Origin: Bacteroidales bacterium UBA6408
GTDB taxonomy: Bacteria > Bacteroidota > Bacteroidia > Bacteroidales > UBA932
Direction of reading: 5' to 3'
DNA length: 38,283 bases
NCBI GenBank assembly: GCA_002439805.1
Contig: DJPQ01000028.1
Location: 1-38,283, forward strand
The position numbers were made by a program, and so were the translations under genes. Positions 7,108 through 14,514 of the stretch are shown piece by piece. Every line of letters starts with the position of its first letter. Positions within the stretch are counted from its first letter, which is position 1. The notes under the pieces are model-generated. The model was not told the origin of the DNA. It ran no database searches and saw only the letters and a list, made by a program, of their open reading frames with translations.

Positions 7108-9399
7108 GTGAAAACATCAAGCCACATACTCCTGCTTGCGGCGACGCTCCTCGCATCCGCCGCCTGTACCGCGGCACAGGACGATAACCTCACGAAATGG
7201 GTCGATACGAAAATAGGAACCGGAGGGCACGGGCACGTGTTCGTGGGGGCGAATGTGCCGTTCGGAATGGTGCAGCTCGGCCCCACGAGCATCCCTCAGC
7301 AGTGGGACTGGTGCTCCGGCTATCATGAGTCTGACTCTACGGTCATAGGATTCTCACACACCCACCTCAGCGGGACGGGCATCGGCGACCTCTTTGACGT
7401 CACCGTGATGCCGGTCGTCGGAAGCGTCACCTACGTCCGAGGCACGGAGGATGCCCCCGAATCCGGGCTTTGGTCCTACGGCGACAGGACCCGTGAGGTT
7501 TCCGTCCCCGGCTACTACAGCATCCCCCTCGAACGCTACGGGGTGCTCGCCGAACTGACCGCCACCGAACGTGTCGGGATGCACCGCTACACTTTCCCCG
7601 AATCGGACGATGCGGGGATTGTCTTCGACCTTGTCAACGGAGGCTGCTGGGACAAGGCCACCGCCACTCACATCAGGGTCGAGAGCGACAGGAGAATCTC
7701 CGGATGGCGGCACTCCACCGGCTGGGCCAAAAACCAGAAGGTATTTTTCACCGCCGAGGTCTCGGAGCCGTTCCTCGCGGTGGATCTCATTGACGGTGAA
7801 GGCCACATCCTTGAAAACCTTTCGGACGACGCCTCTTCTGCAAAGTTCTGCCGTCTGAGATTCCGCACTTCAGAGGGGCAGAAAATCCTGCTCAAGGTCG
7901 CACTTTCTCCGGTAAGCGTCAAGGGCTCGGCGCTGAATCTTGAGGCGGAGCTTCCCGGATGGGACTTCGATGGAACCGTCAGGGCCGCCAATGATGACTG
8001 GAACCGTGAACTCGGAAAGGTCAGGATTGCGGACGGCAGGCTGAACGGCGGGGACAAGGCGACGGCGGATGCAAAGACATGCTTCTACACCGCCCTCTAC
8101 CACACGATGGTGGCGCCGTCGCTCTTCTGCGACGTGAACGGGGACTACCGCGGGGCCGACGGGGAGGTTCGTCGCGGAGCGTCCTACATGACCCGCACGA
8201 CATTCTCGCTTTGGGACACCTACCGCGCCCAGATGCCGCTGATGACGCTCCTGCACAGGGAAAAGATGCCGGACATAATAAACACCCTGCTCGCGATATG
8301 CGACGAGCAGTGCCGGCTTCCGGTGTGGCACCTGTGGGGCAACGAGACCGACTGCATGGTCGGAAATCCGGGCATACCGGTCGTGGCCGACGCGATTGTC
8401 AAGGAAATTCCCGGCTTCGACAGGGAAAGGGCCTTTGAGGCAATTCTCAAGACAGCCGAGGAGACGGGACGGGGAGGTGAGCTTCGGGACAAGTACGGCT
8501 ACATCCCCTGTGACCTGATGAGCGAGGCCGTGGCCTACGACATGGAATACGCCCTCGCCGATGGGGCAGCCGCACTTGCAGCAGAGGCTCTCGGCAAAAA
8601 GGCGGAAGCGGAAAGGTTCAGGGAGCGCGGCCGTTCGTGGAGGCATTATTTCGACGGCTCCACCGGATTCATACGAGGACGCGACAGCAGAGGAGGATGG
8701 CGCACGCCGTTCAATCCTTTCTCTTCGGAACACCGCGCCGACGACTACTGCGAGGGCAACGCATGGCAATACACCTGGCTCGTCCCTCATGACATCCCCG
8801 GGCTTCAGGACTGTTTCGGAAGCCGTGAAAGAATGCTCGGGAAGCTCGACTCGCTGTTCACCGTCAGTTCTGTGATAGAAGGCGCGGAGACCTCTCCGGA
8901 CATTTCCGGACTCATCGGTCAGTATGCCCACGGCAACGAGCCGAGCCACCATATCCTCTACATCTACTCCATGCTCGGGCAGCCGCACAAGACCGCCGAC
9001 CTCGTGCACCGTGTCCTCACCGAACTCTACCATCCCGAGCCCGACGGTCTCTCAGGCAACGAGGACGTGGGCCAGATGTCAGCATGGTATGTACTTTCGT
9101 CAATGGGTCTCTATGAGGTTGAACCCGGCTCCGGCCGCTACTGGTTCGGCACCCCCGCCTTTGAAAGCGTGACTCTCGACCTCGATGCCCAAAGAACCGA
9201 CGGTGACACGGCTCTCGGCGACAGCTTCACAATCCGGGCCGAAGGCCTCAGCTCCGACAGTCGCCATATCCACAGTGTCCGCCTCAACGGCATTCCACAC
9301 GACAAGCCCTACATCGACTACCGCGACATCGTCCGGGGCGGCGAACTCACCTTCGAAATGACCGCAGACTTATCGCAGTTTGAAATCCCCAAACCTTGA
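7108..9399 (+). CDS. GH92 alpha-mannosidase lipoprotein
   Basis: Translation starts at a GTG at 7108, three bases after the GH130 stop, suggesting coupling. The 763 residues begin with a lipoprotein signal (LLASAAC, Cys20), so it acts in the periplasm or on the surface. GH92 marks are clear: KWVDTKIGTGGHGH...PFGMVQLGP, GFSHTHLSGTG, HLWGNETDCMVGNPG, YCEGNAWQY (E549, the general acid by analogy with BT3990) and GNEDVGQMSAWY (E652-D653, general-base region). GH92 enzymes are Ca-dependent inverting exo-alpha-mannosidases acting on N-glycans and mannan. Linkage specificity cannot be read from sequence. The final residues (ADLSQFEIPKP) are encoded inside the first unit of the repeat array preceding the next ATPase gene, so the extreme C-terminus may not be native. 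Confidence 0.93.
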   Translation: MKTSSHILLLAATLLASAACTAAQDDNLTKWVDTKIGTGGHGHVFVGANVPFGMVQLGPTSIPQQWDWCSGYHESDSTVIGFSHTHLSGTGIGDLFDVTVMPVVGSVTYVRGTEDAPESGLWSYGDRTREVSVPGYYSIPLERYGVLAELTATERVGMHRYTFPESDDAGIVFDLVNGGCWDKATATHIRVESDRRISGWRHSTGWAKNQKVFFTAEVSEPFLAVDLIDGEGHILENLSDDASSAKFCRLRFRTSEGQKILLKVALSPVSVKGSALNLEAELPGWDFDGTVRAANDDWNRELGKVRIADGRLNGGDKATADAKTCFYTALYHTMVAPSLFCDVNGDYRGADGEVRRGASYMTRTTFSLWDTYRAQMPLMTLLHREKMPDIINTLLAICDEQCRLPVWHLWGNETDCMVGNPGIPVVADAIVKEIPGFDRERAFEAILKTAEETGRGGELRDKYGYIPCDLMSEAVAYDMEYALADGAAALAAEALGKKAEAERFRERGRSWRHYFDGSTGFIRGRDSRGGWRTPFNPFSSEHRADDYCEGNAWQYTWLVPHDIPGLQDCFGSRERMLGKLDSLFTVSSVIEGAETSPDISGLIGQYAHGNEPSHHILYIYSMLGQPHKTADLVHRVLTELYHPEPDGLSGNEDVGQMSAWYVLSSMGLYEVEPGSGRYWFGTPAFESVTLDLDAQRTDGDTALGDSFTIRAEGLSSDSRHIHSVRLNGIPHDKPYIDYRDIVRGGELTFEMTADLSQFEIPKP

Positions 9400-9444
9400 A
9401 TTTATCGCAGTTAGGCTTAGCAAAAATGCAGAAATATCGCAGTT
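9371..9444 (+). repeat. Three TATCGCAGTT repeats at exact 32-bp spacing
   Basis: Identical decamers lie at 9371-9380, 9403-9412 and 9435-9444. Spacing is 32 bp both times, about three helical turns, placing them on one DNA face. The first copy is inside the GH92 3' end and the last covers the -33 region of the ATPase promoter. Between the decamers the sequences differ. Confidence 0.75.
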
Positions 9445-9460
9445 TGTCATAAAAAGTAGT

Positions 9461-9468
9461 TATCTTTG
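9461..9468 (+). promoter_or_regulatory. -7 box of the second DUF4143 ATPase gene
   Basis: TATCTTTG matches TAnnTTTG and lies 23 bp before the ATG at 9492. The -33 position falls in the third TATCGCAGTT repeat rather than a TTTG, consistent with a regulated promoter. Confidence 0.55.
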
Positions 9469-9491
9469 CCATAGTTAAAAGCCTCTTTGCT

Positions 9492-10766
9492 ATGGACTTG
9501 TATGAAATTGTCCGGATACTTACGGATCAGAGAAAGGAACTTGAGAAGATAGACATCAATATGCTGTGCCCTCGCCGGGAGGAAAACCTGTTTGAGTTGG
9601 ATAGCCCGCTGGCGCAGGTCGTCATCGGTGTCCGCAGAAGCGGAAAGTCTATGCTTTGCCTCAAGGTTCTGATTCATTCGGGAAGAAAGTTCGGATATAT
9701 CGATTTTGATGACGAGAACCTTGAGAACCTCCACAGAAGTGACTTGAACACTGTTCTGGAGGCGGCATATATGGTATATGGCGATTTTGATTATCTGTTT
9801 CTTGACGAAATTCAGAATGTCGATGGATGGCATCTGTTTGTCAATCGTCTTCTGCGCCAGAAAATACATATAGTGCTGACCGGTTCAAATGCGAAGCTTC
9901 TCAGTTCCGATTTGGCTACTCATCTTACCGGGCGTTACAACGAAATCACGCTGTATCCTTTCTCTTTCGAGGAATATTGCAGAATGAAAGGGCTTGACAC
10001 AAAGGATTTCTCCACCAAGAATCAGGCATTCATAAAACTGGCCTTCAATGATTACCTCCGCAAAGGAGGTTTTCCGGAGACCTTCAATCTTAAGAATCAG
10101 CGCGGATATGTAACATCCTTGATGGATGCTATAATCAGAAAAGACATAGCAAAGCGTTTTAAGGTTCGTTATGTCGATGCTCTCAGGAAGATGGCCAATT
10201 ACATCGTGGATAATTTCTGCAAGGAGGTTGTCTATACAACCTTGTCTAATTTGTTCGGATTCGGTTCCGACCACACGGCAGAGAATTACTATTCCTATTT
10301 GAAGCAGGCGTTCCTGCTGCAGGGCATCAACAAGTTCTCATTCAAGAGTGCTGAAAGAATCAGGGGAGAAAAGGCATATATCGTCGATGTCGCATTCCAG
10401 TCCGACCGGGAGAGTACGCTCACAACGGAAAATCTGGGCTTCAGAATGGAAAATATCGTATATATAGAGCTGCTTCGTCGCTATAGGAATGAGAATGTTG
10501 ATGTTTTCTTCTATAAAAACGGCTATGAGATAGACTTCGTGGTGGTGGACAAGACAAAGATTCTCGAACTTATTCAAGTCTGCTATAAAATGGATACGGA
10601 GAGGACGAGAAAACGCGAACTGGGCGGTCTTGCTAAAGGCTACGCACAGTTCAAATGCAAAAATCTGACTCTCATCACCTTGAACGAACGCGGTGAAGAG
10701 GAGTACGAAGGGGTGAGAATAAAGAAGACAACGGTCATCGACTGGCTTCTGGGGAATAGTCTTTAA
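9492..10766 (+). CDS. AAA_14/DUF4143 ATPase
   Basis: The 424-residue protein has Walker A GVRRSGKS (residues 46-53), Walker B YLFLDEIQNV (D105-E106), a sensor VLTGSNAKLLSSDLATHLTGR with Arg finger-like residues, and the FSFEEYCRMKG signature of AAA_14. The C-terminal DUF4143 part carries YIELLRRYRNENVDVFFYKNGYEIDFVV, resembling a PD-(D/E)XK-like core (E in YIELL, D in YEIDFVV, then ELIQV). The family is widespread in Bacteroidota with no agreed role. GC is lower than in the GH92 gene before it. It stands alone, with repeats in front and a separate promoter for the gene behind. Confidence 0.88.
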   Translation: MDLYEIVRILTDQRKELEKIDINMLCPRREENLFELDSPLAQVVIGVRRSGKSMLCLKVLIHSGRKFGYIDFDDENLENLHRSDLNTVLEAAYMVYGDFDYLFLDEIQNVDGWHLFVNRLLRQKIHIVLTGSNAKLLSSDLATHLTGRYNEITLYPFSFEEYCRMKGLDTKDFSTKNQAFIKLAFNDYLRKGGFPETFNLKNQRGYVTSLMDAIIRKDIAKRFKVRYVDALRKMANYIVDNFCKEVVYTTLSNLFGFGSDHTAENYYSYLKQAFLLQGINKFSFKSAERIRGEKAYIVDVAFQSDRESTLTTENLGFRMENIVYIELLRRYRNENVDVFFYKNGYEIDFVVVDKTKILELIQVCYKMDTERTRKRELGGLAKGYAQFKCKNLTLITLNERGEEEYEGVRIKKTTVIDWLLGNSL

Positions 10767-10846
10767 TTGAGATGTTTCCCTTTTGCATTGGGCAGCGGCT
10801 GCATCGCGGGATTCGTATCTCCCAAATGAGTGTCCGAAAAAATGAG

Positions 10847-10854
10847 TATCTTTG
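10847..10854 (+). promoter_or_regulatory. -7 box for the acyltransferase gene
   Basis: TATCTTTG lies about 61 bp before the first ATG. No clear -33 element. Confidence 0.4.
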
Positions 10855-10915
10855 ACGGATTTTCGGCATATCTGTCGATAATATGGATTCCGAGATATGG
10901 TCTAAAAACTGAAAT

Positions 10916-11767
10916 ATGGGAAAAGGGATTGACAATCAGAGATATAGGGATATGAAGACGGTTGCGGGGACATATATTCCCGACATCGGAGAGGTCGAAT
11001 ATCCGGAGGACAGGCCGGACGCGCACATCGCCGGAGTGAGGTATGACGGGCGGCAGGTGACGCTTGACGAGAAATTTCCGTACTACGACCGTTCTTTCAA
11101 GTTCCGTCTGAATCATGCGCTGAACCGCCTCCTGCTGCGCTGTCTTGTGATTTATGTCAATCGCGTGCGCTACGGGTTGCGGATTGTGGGCAAGGAGAAT
11201 CTGAAGAAGAACAAGGCTCTGCTGAAGGACGGGGCGCTTACGGTCTGCAATCATGTCTATCGCTGGGACCTCGCCTGCGTGCTCGACGCAATCGGCAACA
11301 GAAACCTCTGGTTCCCGATTTACGGCGACCACATGAGGGGCAAGGACGCATGGTTCATGCGCTATCTCGGCGGCATCCCGATTCCTGAGACGCGCGCCGG
11401 TATGCGCGCGTTTGACACCGCGTTCGACGAGTACCGGAAGAAAAAGGAGTGGCTGCACGTCTTTCCGGAGGCCGCCAGCTGGAAGTTCTACACGCCGATA
11501 CGCTCATTCAAGCGCGGCGCGTTCTCGATGGCATACAAGTACAACATCCCGGTCGTCCCGTTCGTCTTTTCCTATCGTCCGCGAACCGGAATCTATAAGC
11601 TTTTTGACAAGCCCGAAATCCCGCTCCTGACCCTGCACGTCGGCACTCCGGTTGTCCCGGACATCACCCGTCCGCGCAAGGAGGAAGTCACCCGGATTCT
11701 CCACGAGGCGCACTCCCAGATGGTCAGCATGGCCGGCATCACGTCCAACCCCTGGCCAGCAGAGTAA
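10916..11767 (+). CDS. PlsC-family acyltransferase (1-acyl-glycerol-3-phosphate type)
   Basis: The 283-residue protein contains the acyltransferase block I CNHVYRWD (N112, H113, D118; H-X4-D catalytic pair) and block III HVFPEAAS (F183-E185), where the usual FPEGTRS is altered after the Glu. A hydrophobic stretch near residues 70-85 could sit at the membrane face. Family members move acyl chains to lysophosphatidate or other glycerolipids; the exact acceptor cannot be told, and the unusual block III suggests a non-canonical acceptor. An alternative start is Met13 at 10952. A strong terminator follows at once, so this is a single-gene unit. Confidence 0.8.
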   Translation: MGKGIDNQRYRDMKTVAGTYIPDIGEVEYPEDRPDAHIAGVRYDGRQVTLDEKFPYYDRSFKFRLNHALNRLLLRCLVIYVNRVRYGLRIVGKENLKKNKALLKDGALTVCNHVYRWDLACVLDAIGNRNLWFPIYGDHMRGKDAWFMRYLGGIPIPETRAGMRAFDTAFDEYRKKKEWLHVFPEAASWKFYTPIRSFKRGAFSMAYKYNIPVVPFVFSYRPRTGIYKLFDKPEIPLLTLHVGTPVVPDITRPRKEEVTRILHEAHSQMVSMAGITSNPWPAE

Positions 11768-11775
11768 CATTATAT

Positions 11776-11810
11776 ATCCCGATGGAATGCGAGTTCCATT
11801 GGGATTTTTT
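11776..11810 (+). terminator. Intrinsic terminator after the acyltransferase gene
   Basis: Arms ATCCCGATGGAA (11776-11787) and TTCCATTGGGAT (11794-11805) form a 12-bp stem with one G-U pair and a 6-nt loop, followed by a run of T to 11810. Confidence 0.85.
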
Positions 11811-11811
11811 G

Positions 11812-11842
11812 TTGCTAAAATTCAATATATTATATATCTTTG
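11812..11842 (+). promoter_or_regulatory. Strong promoter ahead of the structured leader
   Basis: TTG at 11812-11814, a 20-nt spacer, then TATCTTTG at 11835-11842 match the Bacteroides consensus well. The expected start of transcription is near 11850, inside the palindrome at 11846-11862. Confidence 0.65.
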
Positions 11843-11845
11843 CCG

Positions 11846-11862
11846 TGTCGGTGACACCGACA
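11846..11862. promoter_or_regulatory. 17-bp palindrome at the expected transcription start
   Basis: TGTCGGTG-A-CACCGACA is a perfect palindrome with 8-bp arms around one base. It could be an operator or, as RNA, a 7-bp stem with a GAC loop at the 5' end. Confidence 0.6.
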
Positions 11863-11872
11863 TAAATATTGG

Positions 11873-12084
11873 CGAAAGTGTTTTCGCATTGTCCTGTTTC
11901 GTGAATGTGGCAATTCTCAGATGCAAAGGATGATGAGCGAACACTCCGCCCGTCTTTGATATTGCGTGGTCATTCGTGACTTCTGTGCATATCGGTCGGG
12001 TGTGGAGTAATCGTTAGTCGTTTATTTTGCAGAGGCAGCCACAGCCCACGAAACAGTAAGCGGAAACGTTGCTCCGCACTTTCG
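11873..12084 (+). ncRNA. Putative structured leader RNA or ncRNA (long rod-like hairpin)
   Basis: Successive segments pair in nested order over 212 nt: CGAAAGTG 11873-11880 with 12077-12084; CTGTTTCGTG 11894-11903 with 12047-12056; TGTGGC 11906-11911 with 12038-12043; TGCAAA 11922-11927 with 12026-12031; ACTCC near 11943-11947 with GGAGT 12004-12008; CCCG 11949-11952 with CGGG 11997-12000; GATAT 11958-11962 with ATATC 11989-11993; and GTCA-TTCG-TGAC at 11969-11980 as a UUCG-type apical loop. A side hairpin CGGA/TCCG lies at 12061-12076. It lies directly downstream of a good promoter and upstream of two small genes. I recognise no known RNA family. It could instead be an inverted-repeat element remnant. 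Confidence 0.45.
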
Positions 12085-12129
12085 TATATATAAACACCGG
12101 TAATTGCGGGGCACCGGAAAAACCTGTGA

Positions 12130-12423
12130 ATGATGGAATATTCGCAATTTTCAATCTTGTTGGATGGCGTGTTGGGCAGTGTCCTGAAATCCATTCCAAA
12201 GACATTTACATCGGAGCAGTTCATCTCCGCTGTAAGAGGTGCGCTCCCAGTCGAGTGCGGTCAGCTTCTCTCCCAATCAAATTCAAGAACCTTACATGTT
12301 TGGCTGTCAAGATGGTATCTGAATCGTAAGGACGGCATTGTCAAAATGGAGACAAAAACCGTCAGAACAATCAATGGAAACAAATCAACGAATGCACTAT
12401 GGAAAAACATCAGAAAAGCTTGA
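12130..12423 (+). CDS. Small hypothetical protein, possibly helix-turn-helix
   Basis: This 97-residue frame starts at ATGATG (12130 or 12133), 46 bp beyond the structured leader. The composition looks protein-like: an N-terminal helix (LLDGVLGSVLKSIPKTFTSE), a middle part QFISAVRGALPVECGQLLSQSNSRTLHVWL that could form a helix-turn-helix, and a basic tail rich in Lys and Asn. No family is recognised. Its last 25 bp overlap the start of the next gene, which suggests translational coupling. A competing plus-strand frame (12069-12329) is less convincing. Confidence 0.45.
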   Translation: MMEYSQFSILLDGVLGSVLKSIPKTFTSEQFISAVRGALPVECGQLLSQSNSRTLHVWLSRWYLNRKDGIVKMETKTVRTINGNKSTNALWKNIRKA

Positions 12424-13121
12424 CGATTAGCATCGTCGTATTGGCAATTTTTTACTTTGTACAATGCATATTCAGTATCAGTCTTCCCGCTCAAGATAGG
12501 GATGTTCTTGATGACTTGTCTGAATGTGGGCTTATTCGTATCGGGTCTTTTGGCACAGGAGAAGACTCAGATACAACGACCCTAAAGGTTCGGGTGCTTA
12601 GACGCGGCGAGGATTCTTTAGATGTGCTTATCGGAATGGGGTATGAATTCGGGCATGATAAAAGTATAGATATGAGATACCTTCGGGTAGAAGCAAAGGA
12701 TTACCTTTCTTTCAAAAAAAATATGTCAGTTGTCAATGAAAAATACTCCAAATGGACAGATACGGCAAAATCGGAGGGTATAAAGAATTTCAAGAAGAAG
12801 ATTCCCGTTGATTTCGGAGACGAAGTTGGTTATTGGGCATTCGTGTTGTATTATCAGGATTTTAGGTATGAATCGACTAAATGCTATGCCATATTTGAGG
12901 TTGATGACGAGGGAAACTGTACACTTAGGATTGATAATGTTGAAGAGTATGAAACTAATGGGACAAATTATCATCGTCCGTTTTTTGTGTTTTATTCGCC
13001 GGAGGCTTTTGATGCATTATACAATATAATTTCCAATGTGCGTGACAGATATTTGCAAGTCAAGCATTTGATAGATGCACATGAGAAATCCATTGCGGAG
13101 AGAGACGCGAAATTCGATTGA
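12399..13121 (+). CDS. Hypothetical secreted or single-pass membrane protein
   Basis: The 240-residue protein opens with a short basic start and one hydrophobic helix (LTISIVVLAIFYFVQCIFSISL, about residues 8-29), which can be an uncleaved anchor or a signal peptide. The rest is soluble, mixed alpha/beta, rich in charged residues, with a long C-terminal helix (NIISNVRDRYLQVKHLIDAHEK...). I do not recognise the family. GC is markedly lower than in the glycan genes. It overlaps the 97-residue ORF by 25 bp, and a hairpin at 13164-13204 follows, so the promoter at 11812, the leader and the two genes may form one transcription unit. Confidence 0.65.
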   Translation: MEKHQKSLTISIVVLAIFYFVQCIFSISLPAQDRDVLDDLSECGLIRIGSFGTGEDSDTTTLKVRVLRRGEDSLDVLIGMGYEFGHDKSIDMRYLRVEAKDYLSFKKNMSVVNEKYSKWTDTAKSEGIKNFKKKIPVDFGDEVGYWAFVLYYQDFRYESTKCYAIFEVDDEGNCTLRIDNVEEYETNGTNYHRPFFVFYSPEAFDALYNIISNVRDRYLQVKHLIDAHEKSIAERDAKFD

Positions 13122-13163
13122 TATGTTTTTATCCAGACTCTTTCGTGTTGGGTAATTTGTTCG

Positions 13164-13204
13164 CATCGTCTATAGTTGGCTCATTTTACCGGCTATGGAC
13201 GATG
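13164..13204. terminator. Hairpin after the unknown two-gene unit
   Basis: CATCGTCTATAG (13164-13175) pairs with CTATGGACGATG (13193-13204) over 12 bp with one G-U pair. There is no T-run behind it, so termination is uncertain. Confidence 0.4.
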
Positions 13205-13255
13205 TCGTATTCAAATAGGTATGTTTCCCCTGTTATCAATGCGGCATTTACATTT

Positions 13256-13287
13256 TTTGTAATTACAATTTTTGTTTCATATATTTG
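13256..13287 (+). promoter_or_regulatory. Consensus promoter with palindrome, second ATPase_2 gene
   Basis: TTTG at 13256-13259, a 20-nt spacer and TATATTTG at 13280-13287 are an exact consensus match. The perfect palindrome TTGTAATTACAA (13257-13268) overlaps the -33 element and may be an operator. Confidence 0.7.
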
Positions 13288-13309
13288 CGTTTAATAAAAA
13301 TGCGACATT

Positions 13310-14449
13310 ATGGAAGCACCGTTCATTTTCGGCAGGATTGCCACTGACGAGAACTTTACTGACAGGGAGAAGGAGACAGAGCATCTTGTGAATAATTTCG
13401 AATCCCTCATCAACACCGTGATTATTTCTCCACGGCGATGGGGAAAAAGTTCGCTTGTTCACAAGGCGGCGGACATAGCGATGCAGGCGGATAAAAGCTT
13501 GAGGGTATGTACAATAGACCTTTTCAATGTCAAGACAGAGGAGCAGTTCTATACCACTCTGGCACGGAATCTCATACAAGGGACGGCAAGCAGATGGGAG
13601 GAGGCTGTTGAAAATGCAAAAAAATTCTTCTCCCGTCTCGTACCCAAGATTTCAGTGGGCGCCGGCCCGGGAAGCGAGATTTCCATTGACTTTGACTGGG
13701 AGGAGATGAAGAGCAATCCGGATGAGATTCTTGACCTTCCGGAACGCATTGCTGAATCAAAGGGCATTAAGATAATTGTATGCATTGATGAGTTTCAGAA
13801 TATTGCCGAGTTTGAAGACCCTCTGTTCTTTCAGAGAAGACTGCGGGCGCACTGGCAAAGGCACAGGAATGTAAGTTATTGCCTTTATGGAAGCAAACGG
13901 CACATGATGATGGAGGTTTTCACGGATTCCTCCATGCCGTTCTATAAGTTCGGAGACATATTCTTTCTGAACAAGATAGACACGGAGCATTTTATCCCGT
14001 TTATAACCGAGCGATTTTCTTCTACAGGTAAAGGCATTACGGAAGAAGCCTGCCGAAAGATAGTTTCCCTTGCCGACAATCATCCGTATTATGTGCAGCA
14101 GCTTTCCCAGCTTTCGTGGCTGAGGACATCGGGCCGGTGCGACGTTGATACTGTCGTCAAGGCTCATTTGTCCTTGGTGGAGCAGCTAAGTCTGCTGTTT
14201 TCCAATCTGATGGAGACTCTCACATTCCAGCAGACCTGTTATCTTCATGCCCTGATTGCCGGAGAAAAGGCCATTACCAGCACCGAGACAATGCACCGGT
14301 ACCACATCAGCAGTGCTACGGCGGCTTCCCGTTCCCTTAAGGTCCTGATTAAAAAGGACATCCTTGACAGTTCGGCCGGGGCGGTTACTTTTCAGGACCC
14401 TATCTTTGAATACTGGCTGCGGCACTACTATTATCAGCGGAGCGCCTAA
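13310..14449 (+). CDS. ATPase_2-type AAA ATPase with C-terminal winged helix (paralogue)
   Basis: The 379 residues align along their whole length with the ATPase at 597-1727: FIFGRIATDENFTDRE, P-loop SPRRWGKSS at residues 40-48, Walker B IIVCIDEFQ (D160-E161), HPYYVQQLSQLSWL, and a C-terminal winged-helix region (YHISSATAASRSLKVLIKK). Both copies have Ser at the first P-loop position, so that is a feature of the subfamily and not damage. It has its own promoter and stands alone, converging on the HAD gene. Role unknown; possible DNA-linked or defence function is only inferred. Confidence 0.85.
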   Translation: MEAPFIFGRIATDENFTDREKETEHLVNNFESLINTVIISPRRWGKSSLVHKAADIAMQADKSLRVCTIDLFNVKTEEQFYTTLARNLIQGTASRWEEAVENAKKFFSRLVPKISVGAGPGSEISIDFDWEEMKSNPDEILDLPERIAESKGIKIIVCIDEFQNIAEFEDPLFFQRRLRAHWQRHRNVSYCLYGSKRHMMMEVFTDSSMPFYKFGDIFFLNKIDTEHFIPFITERFSSTGKGITEEACRKIVSLADNHPYYVQQLSQLSWLRTSGRCDVDTVVKAHLSLVEQLSLLFSNLMETLTFQQTCYLHALIAGEKAITSTETMHRYHISSATAASRSLKVLIKKDILDSSAGAVTFQDPIFEYWLRHYYYQRSA

Positions 14450-14480
14450 AAGGCGGCCTCATGTATTTAGACCCCTCCCG

Positions 14481-14514
14481 TCCCCTCGCCCTCGAAGGGG
14501 AAAATGGACTTTTT
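14481..14514. terminator. Weak hairpin between convergent genes
   Basis: TCCCCT (14481-14486) and AGGGGA (14496-14501) form a 6-bp stem; TTTTT follows at 14510-14514. It sits between the ATPase and HAD 3' ends. Confidence 0.35.

Noticed and set aside
9371..9444. CRISPR array from three evenly spaced repeats
   Set aside because: The repeat is only 10 bp, there are three units, one lies in coding sequence and no cas gene is near. A control-site array fits better.
11873..12084. Retron msr-msd RNA
   Set aside because: No reverse transcriptase gene lies within the window, so the long hairpin alone does not support a retron.
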